Assembly (NCBI RefSeq): GCF_921293095.1
Contig: NC_060254.1
Coordinates: forward strand, 64,340,069-64,404,068
DNA: 64,000 nucleotides
Direction: 5' to 3'
Origin: Ischnura elegans
Taxonomy: Eukaryota > Arthropoda > Insecta > Odonata > Coenagrionidae
Shown: piece by piece, positions 1-11,060 of the stretch
How the letters are laid out: every line of letters begins with the position of its first letter
How positions within the stretch are numbered: position 1 is the stretch's first letter
Notes under the pieces: generated by a model
Database searches by the model: none
What the model saw: only the letters and a program-made list of their open reading frames with translations
What the model was told of the DNA's origin: nothing
Made by a program: the position numbers and the translations under genes

Positions 1-3000
1 ATAGGATTTAAAGCTTGCAAAAGTAAGATATTGAACTTATACCATGACGGAAAAACATATATTTATGGCACACAAAAGTATTCCTAGGAGGATATACAAT
101 CAAGTTTTATCTTTTTTTTCGTAATTTTATAAATTGTTAATTCACTACCTGCTGTATTGCTGAGGCTGTGACCGAAATTTGTTTTATCGTGTTTAAGGAA
201 GTGCCCATTAGTTTTTTTTCTTGAATGCAAAGCTAGGAGTTTCAGAATGCATCTTGATGCATATTATCCTCTCAAAGCCTCACATTCCTGTTTTGAATTT
301 GCATGTCTTCTGAGTTTGATAATATGAAATTTCTCCAGCATATGATGAAGTAATTATTGAAGCATTTCCTCAATACATTCATGTTCGCTGTCTATTGCTT
401 TTAGAAAGAATTTTTAATTGTGCTACGACTATTTTAATTAGTTAATTTGAATATTTCATGGTAATTAGAGATCCTAGTGGTCGAAAACTATTCCAATTAA
501 TTTAATTAACAATGACAGAGAAAACGCTCGTTTTATATGCCACAACTCTTCCTCATTTCATTTTACGCATTGGATTTTCTAAAGGGGATTTCCTCAGGCA
601 TATTTGTCTATTCCCTGCCTTCAGCTACGTGTAATTAGATTTAAAGAAAAGACAGAGGGCATTGTCGCAAATTTTCATTCAATCATTTAAAATTTCACAG
701 TAGTTCAATTTGGGGGACAATGCTACATTAATTAAATAACTCATTATTTAGAGTAAGTTGCACAGATACATTCGCCATTTTTCCAAAAAAATATTTTCGC
801 ATGTTCTTCCATATCATTAAAAGAAATATCATGTTTATTAGTAATATATTACATACATTGAAAATATTCTTGCCAGAAAATTATTCCTAAGAGTTTTTAC
901 GCTAACACCAACGTGAATTCCCGCTACGCACTCCCACCGTGCCTACACTCTCACTCTACCATCATTATGATAAAGTTTGACATATAAACAAAATTTAAGG
1001 TGATATTGTTATGATTGATCGAGTCTTCCATTGAAAAAATAAAAAAAAGGACAGTGATTTCTTTCCCTGGTAAATCAAGCAGAGAAATTAAGTTGTTTGT
1101 CTAACAAACCCTAATACTTCATTTTAATTATGGAAATAAAAAACACTAAATATATTATCACAAATAAACGGAAAGTGTGCATGTTGTAATCTTAAAGATG
1201 TCAGAGTTAATCAAGCTAGTGCATTTTAGTATTTTTACTTTCAAAACGCCGGGATTTTAATATTCGGAAGACAAAAATTCATAGAAATAATGTAGATAAT
1301 TTTTTAAACATAGGATATAACACTTGGATCACGAATTTTATATCCCTATAATGTTGGCACAAGAATAGCGATGAACGCTCAAACAGCACGAGCCCGGCTT
1401 AATGACTAAGAATCTAAAACCATCAACGCACACACTATTCATCGACGATATCCATCAACCTTCTCTGAATTAATGAAGTCAAGCAACCTTCAGGAGTAGT
1501 ATGGAGTTATACATCAATGTTTGGCTAGTAGGAATTCATCGTAGCGTAAGGTACATTTCAACGACAAATTCTCAGATTGACGGCTTATAGTACCGCCGAG
1601 GTCAAATTAGACCAATGCATAACCTCTTTCAATCGCCGCAGACGAGCAGACTCACAGATTTCAACAGATGATAATTGAATGCCCCAGGATTTCTCGGTTT
1701 TAGAGACTGTAATGGTTCCAATGATTTACAATCAATGGACACCTTTTTGGACACTTTTGTTTCCCTGAAAATATTTTCCACGTTCTCCTCATGTAAATTT
1801 ATTATTTTAATCTGACTATAATTGTAAATTTATTTAAAAATCCCTATAAAACAGAAGTCATAAACAACATTATTGACATATGTGTGTGCTTATATTTTCC
1901 TTGAGTTGGTCTTTGAAAATTTATATGATGAAATGTTCATAATTTGCAATACTTTCTACCATTTCTAAAGAAAATAAACACAAACGTACAACATTAGGAG
2001 ATCATAAGGTACATCAATTAATGGTGGAAATATATAAAACAGCAATGCAAATTTTATTTTTTGAAGGAAGATTAAGGGTATCTAAATTCATTCCCATAGT
2101 AATAACAATTAACTCAAAGAATAAAATATGGTGAGGTTGAATCAATTTTTCATGAAAATCTATGATTAATAATATAGTGAATTATGTCGTTTTATAGGCA
2201 ATCATGAAACCTGAATAAGATAATGTATGGGTAATTTATGTGTGTATTTAATATTTAAAACATTTATAAGCGTTCTATTAAGTATTTATTGCCGCGGAGT
2301 CGCATAAAACCGGAAAAAGTTGCAGATGTGTTGTGCTTACATTTTATAAAAAAAACTATATTAATTTAAAAAATATATAATCCAGCAAAGAAATTATTTT
2401 TCCTACAACTCCTTTCCAATCACCCTCTAAACCAGTTTTTTCTTCAATCTCTAAAGCCGTGTCCATTCAATTGAGCGGAAATGTAATTTTACGTATGTAA
2501 ACTATAACTCCAACTGAGCTCATACCATCAGCTAACGCAAATACAAATTTAACACGCTCAACTTGGGAGTCAGCTAGAGCGCAGGGGAATTTGAAGTACG
2601 CCATCAGGTGAGAACCTCTATTTGCATTTCATTAATTTAAATAATCACGCTCGAAGCGGGACCAGACAGGAAATGAAAGGGCAACCTCGTCAAGCCGTTT
2701 CAAAAGGAAAGAGGAAAAAAATACGTGTTTTTCGAGCCGTCAAAGGCCATGCAATCATTCTTAAAAAGCTCAGCTTGGATTGAAAGGTCGCACCTATCCC
2801 GTCCAACACGATTTGAATTCATTTCTCGCTTCTGATCACGGGCAGTAAAACTGGCCACATGCACGCCTGATGTGTGCGACCTCGGATGAAATGCTGGCAG
2901 CGTAGAAACCAGGGACCTGAATAGAGAAGGCCCAATTCCATTCCATAGTGGGATGATTTCTGTTGCCACTTCGATCGCGTTTTAATATGTTTTCAATAAT

Positions 3001-3290
3001 GTCCACGGCGCGGTGATTAGTGCAATGCGATCCATTTTTTTTCCAATATTTTGCATTTAATCTTTGTAATTACGACGAATGCCATTGACGATTTATTGAG
3101 TTAATACATCACATTAATTATGCATATAAATTTCGGTGCATAAATATGAAGCTCTCAGAAAATACGAGACTAAAATAAGTTGTACTCGGCAACCCGTAAT
3201 CCGGAAGTACTATCTACAACCTACTTCTCCAACCTCCCGCTCCCCTCTCTCCACCCCCTGTCAATAATACCTATACATATGGTTATAAAT
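1..3290. other. AT-rich noncoding stretch, nothing recognised
   Basis: Both strands are dense in stop codons. I see no retroelement motif, tRNA-like promoter boxes or long inverted repeat here. Composition is strongly AT-rich apart from a slightly GC-richer patch around 2640-2960. A short open frame in that patch shows no recognisable protein. It may be intergenic or intronic. Confidence 0.5.
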
Positions 3291-3296
3291 TCCAGC

Positions 3297-3395
3297 CTCA
3301 TAAAAATCCCTTGAAAAAGCGACCAGCACCTGTCGGGAAACATTGGGGCCACACAAAATTGACGCGGCGACATAGCCAAAAAGTTTTTATTTAAC
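3297..3395 (+). repeat. half copy of a foldback element (same family as 36077-36238)
   Basis: This segment matches the right half of the palindromic element at 36077-36238. Shared pieces are CCCTTGA(A/G)AAAGCGACCAGC, GTCGGGAAAC(A/G)TTGGGGCC, AAATTGACGCGG and an AAGTTTTTATT(T/C)AAC end. The matching left arm is missing upstream, so it cannot fold back on itself. The core (a CGACC/GGTCG-type short stem followed by GGAAAC and ATTGGGG) is the hairpin shared by several repeats in this window. It is either a truncated copy or one whose left arm has decayed. Confidence 0.7.
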
Positions 3396-5205
3396 AATAT
3401 GAGACAACTGCTTGGGAATTTGCGAAGTCTTTGCATACGAAGTAAGGCATACGACTTAAGCCTGAATACAACAATAATTTTTTCTGTTCCTATGGGAGTG
3501 ATAGCGTCAAAGATTCAGCTTTGCCGTCCGAACAGTGGAAGTATTCTCTCATAGATAAAAAAATATGTATGGAGGTTTATCATTAAAAATGTCCAATTAT
3601 TTTTATCAATGAAATTTGGTTTTAATTTTTCCATATCAACAATACAATCACAATTCGAGCCAAAGTTCATATGATTGAAATAAATCATATATTTTTGGAT
3701 AAAAAATTGATCTTGATTTTGATAACATGTTGATATTGAAAGTATTTTTACATCACGTCACATGATTACTTTTTCTCGTTTTTCTGATGAAGAAATTATT
3801 GAATATGTTATTTTTTCTCCTGTAGCTTTTACACCTTCACTGACCCGTACGCTTAGAAACGCAAATAAAAAGAGAAGCACAAAAAACAGGGGTAAAGTTC
3901 AACATGAAAATGTAGTTTAACCTTTTTGCAATTTGAAAAGCACTAATGCACTAAGTCTTTTATTTCAACCATCATGCAGTCCTTCTCTGGGTGTTACTAA
4001 TTTTTTTATGATCTTTCTGTTCCTCTTCGTGCATCTCATATGTATAATTAAGTCCTTCTATACCTAGATATTTATTTATTGAAACGCCTAGTACCATTGC
4101 TGCTGGCTCCAGTATAATTTTGATAATAAAATTTCCCCAGTAGCTTTTCGGTAATAATAGAATTTGAGCCAGCTTACACGAAGGATACAGATGGTAACCA
4201 TCATTTGCCAACAATAAAAAGTACTTGAATAATTATAAATGCTCTTTTTCATCAATGCTGGTGAAAAATTTATCAGGCCATTTAAAGATTGAATTAATTG
4301 CATATCTCCGCATAAAAGGCTGGACAAGGGATACGATATTGGTATGGTAAAAAATTTTTAAAAGCCCTTTGAATCCCAATGCTGGCTGATTGAACATTAA
4401 TGGGTAACGAAAATCAATACGGCTCCGTAGTCCAAACGAAAATTCGTTTCGTTGCTTTGAGGAGGAAGGAATAAGCCGGAGAAAAATGAGGCTTATGAAA
4501 TATTTTGCCGTGACTCAGCTTGCTTATTGCGTTTAAAGGCAAACTCGTTTTAGTAAAATAAGGACATGGACACGCTAGTTGCGAGGAATTTTGCTTTAAA
4601 CCTACAAACTTTTCAAACCTATCAGCCAATTTTTTTGCCTGTAGGCTGATTATATTTTATGCAACTTTACCGGTACCATTAAAATCATTTTTGTCTTTAC
4701 CTGTGTTCTATTAGGTAATTGAGTAATGCTCCTCATAGAATGGCATCATAGTCTTGGCAAAATTAAGTCAAAATTGAATTCCTTTTATGAGGTTAACTTA
4801 CTATGGCATAATTATTTTTATATCGTATTAGTGGTAACATATTTGCTACGATCTTAGCAGAAAAAGTTTGAGAATATTTTAAATATCCAGCGAAACCTAC
4901 GAGGACTTCAACAGTAACGTAGTGTTCTGCGCTATGATGATGTCTTGCACCTTAACTTCAGCAATCGAGCAAAGTGAATATGTTTTTACGCATAGTAGAT
5001 ATATAGTAATATTTAAAGAAACGTAATGATGAAAACTGCGATCAAAGTATCTTAAAGAAATAATAATGAGGTAATTAGTTATAAGCAGGAATTTTTCCTG
5101 TGAAGCGCTTCCATCTATATTTAGCGCATGTTTACAAATATTTAAAAATAAATCTCGTTTTTCCAACCGAGTATTGTTTTGCGTAGTTACAAGGGGATTA
5201 TCCGA
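3396..5205. other. AT-rich noncoding stretch, nothing recognised
   Basis: Stop codons occur throughout all frames. The few 70-90-codon open frames have biased, unrecognisable composition. No repeat related to others in the window was seen. Confidence 0.45.
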
Positions 5206-5349
5206 AACCGGGTCTCAGATTTCAGTCAAACTTTGTAGTGATGTAGTCCATCGGGAGCTGTTCATGAATCACCTCCAGATGGGGTTATATAACTAATAGC
5301 TTAAACAATCAATGCAGTTAAATATTTACAGGTCTAATATATTCCCTTA

Positions 5350-5584
5350 AGGTCGTTTCACACGGGGCACGGAATAGCATAGGTTAGAATTGCATTAATT
5401 TATAAAATGGCGAGGAATTACGCGAATTGCATGAACGAAATTTAAGCAAGGGCTATTTTGCCATCTCACGTCCACGCATTCTCGCATGTGTTCTAGCAAT
5501 TCACCGCTTTACACAACGCAATTTTGACTGCGCCTTCGTAGACGCGTCAGATTGTGCAAGTACGTGCCCCGTGTTAAACGACCT
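5350..5584. mobile_element. MITE, PIF/Harbinger-like (copy 1)
   Basis: A 235-bp element with terminal inverted repeats. The left end reads AGGTCGTTTCACACGGGG and the right end is its near-perfect complement, ending GTTAAACGACCT. It is flanked on both sides by TTA (5347-5349 and 5585-5587), fitting the 3-bp TWA target duplication typical of PIF/Harbinger transposons. There is no coding capacity, so it would need a transposase from elsewhere. A second copy in the opposite orientation lies at 35201-35434. The internal sequence is largely conserved between the two, for example the part around CGCATTCTCGCATGTGTTCT. Confidence 0.85.
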
Positions 5585-5587
5585 TTA

Positions 5588-5815
5588 GAAATGGGGCTCT
5601 TGCGTGCAACGTAAAAATTGTTCGCGTTACGACACGGAAATAACATAATTGAAACTAGGCTTCCGCGTGAAAAAAATGGGAAAAACATCTGACGCTGCTG
5701 CATCGCAGAAAAATATTGCCGCGAAGAAAAATAAAATTTTCAGTAAATATCATTGAAATAATGATAAACAGCAGGCCTTTGTAAAATGAAAAAAGAAACG
5801 AATTATGAAAAATCC
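5588..5815. other. Unassigned interval between MITE and composite repeat
   Basis: No coding or repeat signal was recognised in this short stretch. Confidence 0.4.
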
Positions 5816-6090
5816 TCTTCCGAGAATCAAACCTAGGACTTCCGAACCGAAGTAGAACACCGTAACCTTCTGGCTTCTGCTCATAGTTAATTATAGACAA
5901 ATCCAGATGGTCAACAACACCAAAAAGTTTGATTGAAATCTGAGACTCAGTTTTTGGACACTTCCCTCGTTTGTCCCAATGTTTAGAATGAGTCTGCCAT
6001 CGTCTTTAGGGGTAGAATCTGGAGGAAAATTTGAAACGTTGAGATCAATTTCCCAAAACCACACCTGGCTGTAAACCCTTTGAATTATCA
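5816..6090 (-). repeat. Composite repeat with hairpin core and tRNA-like B-box
   Basis: On the minus strand it starts with a GACGATGGCAGACTCA block that also occurs in both arms of the palindrome at 19804-20092. It then runs through a GAGTCTCAGATTTCAATCAA block that recurs on the plus strand at about 5208-5235. It ends near 5830 with a B-box-like AGGTTTGATTCTC, suggesting a tRNA-derived part, although no convincing A box is present. A GAAACGTTGAGAT core lies on the plus strand near 6034-6047. This looks like a mosaic of dispersed repeats; the family is unknown to me. Confidence 0.45.
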
Positions 6091-6480
6091 TTTTCACTAC
6101 CAATAATTTTGCAATTCTAAAACTGATACCCAATATTAACTCCTTAGTCTTAGTAACATAAATTTTAGTATGTTACAGCGCTGTTAATACATTTCTTCCC
6201 AAAGTACCGTGAAACTAACTTTTTTCTCCGTATTTGTTGACAATACGTAATTCGTATTTTATTACTTAAGTAGTTCAATGATTTTCAAAATGCTAGGAAT
6301 TTTTATTAAAATCATTTTATAGTTTTCTTTTTACATTCACCTTCACATTTAGGGGTTTGTCAGGTACATCAGGGCACCTCAGGTTACATGTCACGCAAAG
6401 TCAAAGGCTCTTGATGAGTAATTTTCTCTAAATATGCAATATACATTTGTATTCTAAGCGACTGCCACGAGTGGGGCGGA

Positions 6481-6625
6481 ATTGATAGAATAGGTTTCAA
6501 ATAATTAAATAATCAATTAAATTTTATTGCAATTTATTTTTTTAATTTAATTAAAAAAAAATTAATTATCAATTAAATATTATTTTAATTTATTATTTTA
6601 TTTAATCAATTGATTTTTATTGTAT
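6481..6625. repeat. AT-only low-complexity tract
   Basis: About 140 bases composed almost only of A and T in TTAATT/AATTAA-type permutations. It is probably simple low-complexity DNA. Confidence 0.75.
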
Positions 6626-6714
6626 AAAAACCCGATTGTACCTTTTTTATGTATTAATATTGTGCATCGTTTTAATCTTTGTATTTTATATTATTATTCA
6701 TACTTTTTCCTACA

Positions 6715-6762
6715 TAGCCCAGATGATGATTTAAAAATAAATCGAAACGTTGGCTGAAACTT
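6715..6762 (+). repeat. GAAACGTTGG hairpin motif (hammerhead-reminiscent)
   Basis: Contains CAGATGATGATTTA, a short loop, then TAAATCGAAACGTTGGC. GATTTA and TAAATC can pair as a short stem set between a CNGATGA-like strand and GAAAC. That arrangement resembles the core of a hammerhead ribozyme, relics of which are known in Penelope-like retroelements. The canonical CTGA is CAGA here, and no partner stem is obvious, so a functional ribozyme is unlikely. Confidence 0.4.
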
Positions 6763-6854
6763 ATTTTAAAAATGACCTAAGCTCCAAGAAATATTATATC
6801 ATATATTAAACAAGGTCAAGAAAAGGAAAAAAAATTATGATAATCAATTAAGTT

Positions 6855-7015
6855 TGGCGTTCACGAAAAATTGGGAGGACTGCAGTTATCCAAAATTAGT
6901 TAACAAAGCGAATGTCTCTAAATTATGTTTCATGTCAACCAAGAGTAGTAAATGTTTTTTGATATTTTTCACCATCCTTACAAAAGATTTATTCAGTGCC
7001 ACTCTTGTACAATAT
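6855..7015 (-). repeat. Dispersed repeat, copy A
   Basis: Read on the minus strand, 6930-6995 aligns with plus-strand 10975-11050. Both carry (A/G)CTGAATAAATCTTTT, ATGGTGAA, AACGTTTT/AACATTTACTACT-type and GACATGAA/GCCATGAA blocks in the same order. Identity by eye is about 70-75 percent. No protein is recognised in either copy. Confidence 0.55.
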
Positions 7016-7149
7016 TTACCACGTTGCCAGAAAGACATCAAAAGACTCTTTCATCCGTTCGCTGTCTGTTGAAAAATCACCCCGACTCCTCCCATTTCGG
7101 TGCATAACTATCTCTCGATCCCCATAAATGTTTACGACCGCCCAACTTA

Positions 7150-7720
7150 TTACAATGCCGCCACACCCATTAACCCCAGAAAACCGACTCCGAACATTCC
7201 AGGAGGAAGGAATATATGGAAGGAGAGGAGGGATTTTCGGAAGGAAAGTTCAAGGGAGCTAAAACCTCCAGCTCACCCACTCCCCGCTTCTCTTACGCGT
7301 TCCTCCCTCACCTCTCACGCACCTCCAGCATCAGCTCTTTCCCCTAAATTGATTCCTCCTTCTTCTCCCACCTCCCTTGTCCTTTCCCTCCCATTTCCCT
7401 TCCGTTGTTGCAAGAAGGAGGCTTCACTCCTTACGCTTGAGGATCTCGTTCGTCCTTGGGTGAACCTACGCACAACATTTTATCCCTTATCGTCTTCTCC
7501 ACCACCCATATTTTTTTATATAGACGACCAAACCATCTCCTCACTCTTTCTCCTCCGGACCACTCCACAAAGTATTTCGTCGATCGAGGAATTTCAACTC
7601 CTCCTCTCTCCTCTCATCTTCTTATCTCATGCCCTCCGTCCTCCTCCGTTATGGGCTTATGCTTTTATAATCCCACGCTTATACTCGGCCGCCTAAAATC
7701 CGCACACACCTCCCCGCACA
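7150..7720 (+). other. Pyrimidine-rich tract
   Basis: The plus strand is strongly C/T-rich, with repeated CTCC, TCCTCC and CCCTTCC. This makes stop codons rare on the plus strand and creates a 198-codon open frame that begins at GTG rather than ATG. The predicted peptide is Pro/Ser/Leu-rich without domains. I read it as strand-asymmetric low-complexity DNA rather than a gene. Confidence 0.6.
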
Positions 7721-7726
7721 CGTATT

Positions 7727-7955
7727 TTGCAACTTCACTTTCCCAAACTCTTCACCACCGGATCTAATGGCGGCTCTGTGTAAGACTTGACGTGGATAGG
7801 GTGGCTGTGTTGACTGGAGTGTTGGCTTTCCACTCTTTCCAGGCCCATTTTGCAAATTCACTTTCCCTAACTCCTCACCATGATAACTAGCGGTGGCTTT
7901 AACCATCTCCATTGCCATCATATCTAGCGGTGGCTCTAACCATCTCCCTTGCCTG
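7727..7955 (+). repeat. Short tandem (minisatellite-like) duplications
   Basis: Two nested duplications. TTTGCAA(C/A)TTCACTTTCCC followed by AACTC(T/C)TCACCA occurs near 7727 and again near 7852. The block CTAGCGGTGGCT(T/C)TAACCATC occurs at 7887 and 7924, a 37-bp period. No gene is seen. Confidence 0.65.
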
Positions 7956-8047
7956 TATTTCAGTTTGGCAACGTGGGGAAGAATACCGGTAGGTGTAAAC
8001 TTTGAATGATAATTTAACTATGTTTTCTCACGTAAAATATTTATTAG

Positions 8048-8099
8048 ATCACTACCATGGTTTTGACGCTCTGCGTCATCCTCAGGCCTTGGTAGTGAT
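8048..8099 (-). repeat. Hairpin repeat with CTGAGGA and AAAACCATGG core
   Basis: Minus strand: the ends ATCACTACC and GGTAGTGAT pair perfectly. Between them are CTGAGGA, an inner stem GACGC-AGA-GCGTC, then AAAACCATGG. CTGAGGA fits the hammerhead CUGANGA box, and the inner stem sits where stem II would. The expected GAAA is AAAA, and the outer stem would use up the cleavage triplet, so an active ribozyme is not demonstrated. The CACTACC/CCATGGT ends match the foldbacks at 30596, 31542, 32171 and 55938. Confidence 0.55.
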
Positions 8100-8339
8100 T
8101 ATGCATAAGCTTCACCTTGACCTGACATATATGTATTTAACAATTAAGAAAATTAATTCTAATTAATGGTATGATAGTGATATAAATATTTTCTGTGGAT
8201 GTAATAAATATTTTATGTGGAAAAACATAGCATAAGTTTAATTCTCATTCAATAAGGATAAATTCCATAGAGTAACGCCTCAAACAATAAACTTCATTAG
8301 GTGTAAACTTATCAAATTTAGATAGTGGTAGGGAGTTAT

Positions 8340-8456
8340 TATAGTGCACGAAAAATTTTCAGTGAAAAATATCATTCGTTTTGACTGGGATTCTAACTCG
8401 GATCCCCTGATTTTCGGTCGAGTGCTTAAGCCAGTTAGGCTACCGATGCGTAACTC
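8340..8456 (-). repeat. tRNA-headed SINE-like copy (left, minus strand)
   Basis: Minus strand: A-box-like TAGCCTAACTGG (8431-8442) is followed about 35 bases on by a degenerate B box (GAGTTAGAATCCC), then CAGTCAAAACGAATGATA and a TTTTTCACTGAAAATTTTTC body. The same order occurs on the plus strand at 8478-8590. RNA polymerase III promoter boxes of this kind are typical of tRNA-derived SINEs. It cannot be a functional tRNA gene because the cloverleaf ends are absent. Confidence 0.6.
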
Positions 8457-8477
8457 TATACGTACACAGGGTGGAAT

Positions 8478-8590
8478 GACACCTAAGTAGGTTAACTGGC
8501 TAAAGCACTCGACCAGAAGTCGGGGAATCCTGGTTCGAATCCCAGTCAAGGGGAATGTTATTTTCTCAGTGTATTTTTCGCACAATTTGT
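8478..8590 (+). repeat. tRNA-headed SINE-like copy (right, plus strand)
   Basis: Plus strand: AACTGGCTAAAGCACTCGAC near 8493, then a perfect B box GGTTCGAATCC at 8532-8542, then CCCAGTCAAGGGGAATGTTA and a TTTTCTCAGTGTATTTTTCG body. It is head-to-head with the copy at 8340-8456, making an inverted repeat with a spacer of about 20 bases. The B box is better preserved here than in its partner. Confidence 0.65.
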
Positions 8591-8599
8591 GCATTGCAG

Positions 8600-9845
8600 G
8601 TGACTCCCGTAAAGTTATCACCGTGGCTAGCTCCGATATTTTTAAGCTATTAATATGTAATTACAGGGATAATAATACACTCATATTTATCCAGTAAATT
8701 TAGGAGGATAACACGCGTCAATGTTTGTCAAAGGCCACAGGCGTACACCTATTTAAGTTAGATAGCGATCGGGTAGTATTAAAATTTAGTTACTGGGATA
8801 AATTTTCACTTGGGTTTATTGAGTGATTTTAGAGGCTAACACATATCATTGGATGTGAAAGGTAACCGAAAAATCGGCTTTGGAGATTTACTTCCGATTT
8901 TAACCGACATTTTGATATTAATTTCTATTACGCCCTATTACATTATTGCAATTAACGACTTACCTGAATTAAACAAGCATTGGCTCTAATAAAATATTCG
9001 AAATTACCCGCGGACCGGATACAGGTTTGGCAGTAAAGGAAAGTTTTATTTTGAACTACCGTCCCTGATTGAATGGTACTTAAGAGGCAGAAAAAAGGTA
9101 GAGAATGTAATGCGATGATTTTTTCAGGTTAGCAAAGACAAGCTTTAGCATCTTCCTATAGTCTCTGGATTGATAATAAAATATCATGGTATGCATGATT
9201 CCTCACACCGGCCCTTCGACCTTTCTCTGTCAAGAAAGTCAGTGTCAATTTGCTCATTCTCTCCAAAGATTTGTTGGAAATGAAGAGGTGAATTTGTTCA
9301 TTTCATTTAAAAATTATATTTCCGTTAGAATTCGAACTCATAAAGAAGGATATTAGAATAAGATGAGAATCTATCTCGAGTCTTACCAATTTGATCTTTT
9401 TCTGTTTTCCACTATGAAAACGGAATATTTCTGGAATCATTTCAATACTGCTTTTTGATTTTTCTTACGCTCCACAATCAGTCAATGGGCTCTTTTCACT
9501 CAATTGCTTTGTAAAGAGCACATTTTTCTCGCATCATCCTCTTCTTCTCCTACACAAATGGGGCGAGCGAAATAAGTAGCTAGCCTGCTTCTCCAAATAC
9601 TAATCTTTACCTTGATATTTTCATCATCTCGTCATCTATTACTTACTAAATTTAGGATGGAAGCCCTTTTTTGATATCCTTTACATGCAAACAAAAAATT
9701 TCCAACTTTCCCCACGCACCACTAAATAATAATCCCCTATTCTCGCCCACCAAATCTTGTGGTTTTCTCGCCTCGCTGCACTGTTGACTCACGACCGGAA
9801 ATTCTTCCCTAGCTTGAGGCAATTACTTCGGCTTCACCCTTCATT
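8600..9845. other. AT-rich noncoding stretch, nothing recognised
   Basis: No open frame of note, repeat partner or promoter-like signal was identified. Confidence 0.45.
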
Positions 9846-9849
9846 AGTG

Positions 9850-10104
9850 GAAGTCGACAGCTGGGTTATGACTGGGGGAGTGTTAACGCTAGCCCAGGAC
9901 ATCGGCGTCTCCATGGGGGGAGCAGCGTAGCATGGAGTAGCGGAGTGGTTGGGCGCGTTTGAGTGAAGAGTTTGGGGGTCCTAAATTCGGAAGGGGGGTT
10001 CATGATGGAAGTGAGAATGGATTCAACCGGTGCGGAAATAATCCGTTGCACTCGGGGAATTTCGGGGAAATCGGGGATAAGACCAAAGGAGCGCGTTGGA
10101 GCCA
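9850..10104. other. GC-richer patch with overlapping open frames
   Basis: G-rich on the plus strand (GGGGG runs, GGAGCAGCG). Overlapping open frames of 102-125 codons exist on both strands, the plus one beginning at TTG or GTG. Neither shows a domain, and simultaneous openness on both strands suggests composition rather than coding. Confidence 0.35.
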
Positions 10105-10655
10105 AAACGTTTGCACTTCTCGGTCCGATTCGCTTTAAATTAGGAGGCAAAAAAAGGAATAACGTAACGGACAACTTTAAATCAACTGAATATTTGACTA
10201 ACGTTAAACCCGTGCGACCTCGTAAACAGGCATTATATCCGCCAAGTATAAACCTAAGAGTCAGTCAAGCATTAAAACAACTTATAATAATAATTCATCC
10301 TTCTAGGGCGAGATTGGGACTAGTCCAACTTCTACTCTAAGACTAGACTAATTGGGAAAGTCTCTATGCGATGGATGGCCTAAACGTTTGCACTTCTCGG
10401 TCCGATTCACTCAAAATTAGAAGCCAAATGAAGAAATAACATAGGGAATGGGAAATGTTTAACCTAATGATTGTTTGAATTAGATTAAATCTCCATCGTA
10501 AACAGCCATTGTATCCGCCAAGTTTATAACAAGCAGTCAAGCATTAAAAATAGCATAGAATAATAACTCGTCTTTGCTTGGCAAGATAGGGGCTAGTCTA
10601 ACTACTAGTCAGTAAGTCTGAACTACAGTAATTGGGGAAATCCGCATACCAAACA
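10105..10655 (+). repeat. Tandem duplication, period about 277 bp
   Basis: AAACGTTTGCACTTCTCGGT occurs at 10105 and 10382. Downstream, ordered shared blocks follow: CGTAAACAG(G/C)CATT(A/G)TATCC, GTCAAGCATTAAAA, and an ACTAGTC/GGGGCTAGTC block near the end. Divergence between the two units is about 25-30 percent with indels, so the duplication is not recent. Confidence 0.75.
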
Positions 10656-10956
10656 TGCCTATGATCCTGCACGTAAGAATTCGCGTTTGGGGGACAAAAA
10701 CAGTCAAAATTATTTTTTTTTACAGGTGATTGGAAAATTTTTGAATATTTTTATTACTATTGTCCATTCAAACTATACGCCAGGAAAAACTCGAATTAAA
10801 AAATTAAAATTGTTATTTTCTACGCTAATTTTTGTGAGGAAAAGTGTCTTTGTGCAACCAACTACTTTAAAAATGTATTTAACAATTTTTTAAGAATATG
10901 CATTGGATGGTGTGCAAAAAAGGAGTACATATTGCATCAAATTGCAAGAGATTACA
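10656..10956. other. AT-rich interval, nothing recognised
   Basis: One 68-codon open frame without recognisable features. Confidence 0.4.
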
Positions 10957-11060
10957 AAAGATTTATTCAGAGTGCCGCTGAATAAATCTTTTATAATGAT
11001 GGTGAATATCTCAAGAAACGTTTTACTCTGCTTGGCTGCCATGAATCATGCCTTAGGGGT
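10957..11060 (+). repeat. Dispersed repeat, copy B, with a short perfect hairpin
   Basis: Begins with a hairpin: AAAAGATTTATTCAG, a short spacer, then CTGAATAAATCTTTT (10959-10994). The part after the hairpin aligns with the minus strand of 6930-6995. The sequence suggests a dispersed element whose end was inverted and duplicated. Confidence 0.55.

Noticed and set aside
7100..7696. 198-codon plus-strand open frame
   Set aside because: It begins at GTG and lies in a pyrimidine-rich tract where stops (TAA, TAG, TGA) are rare by composition. The Pro/Ser/Leu-rich product has no domain.
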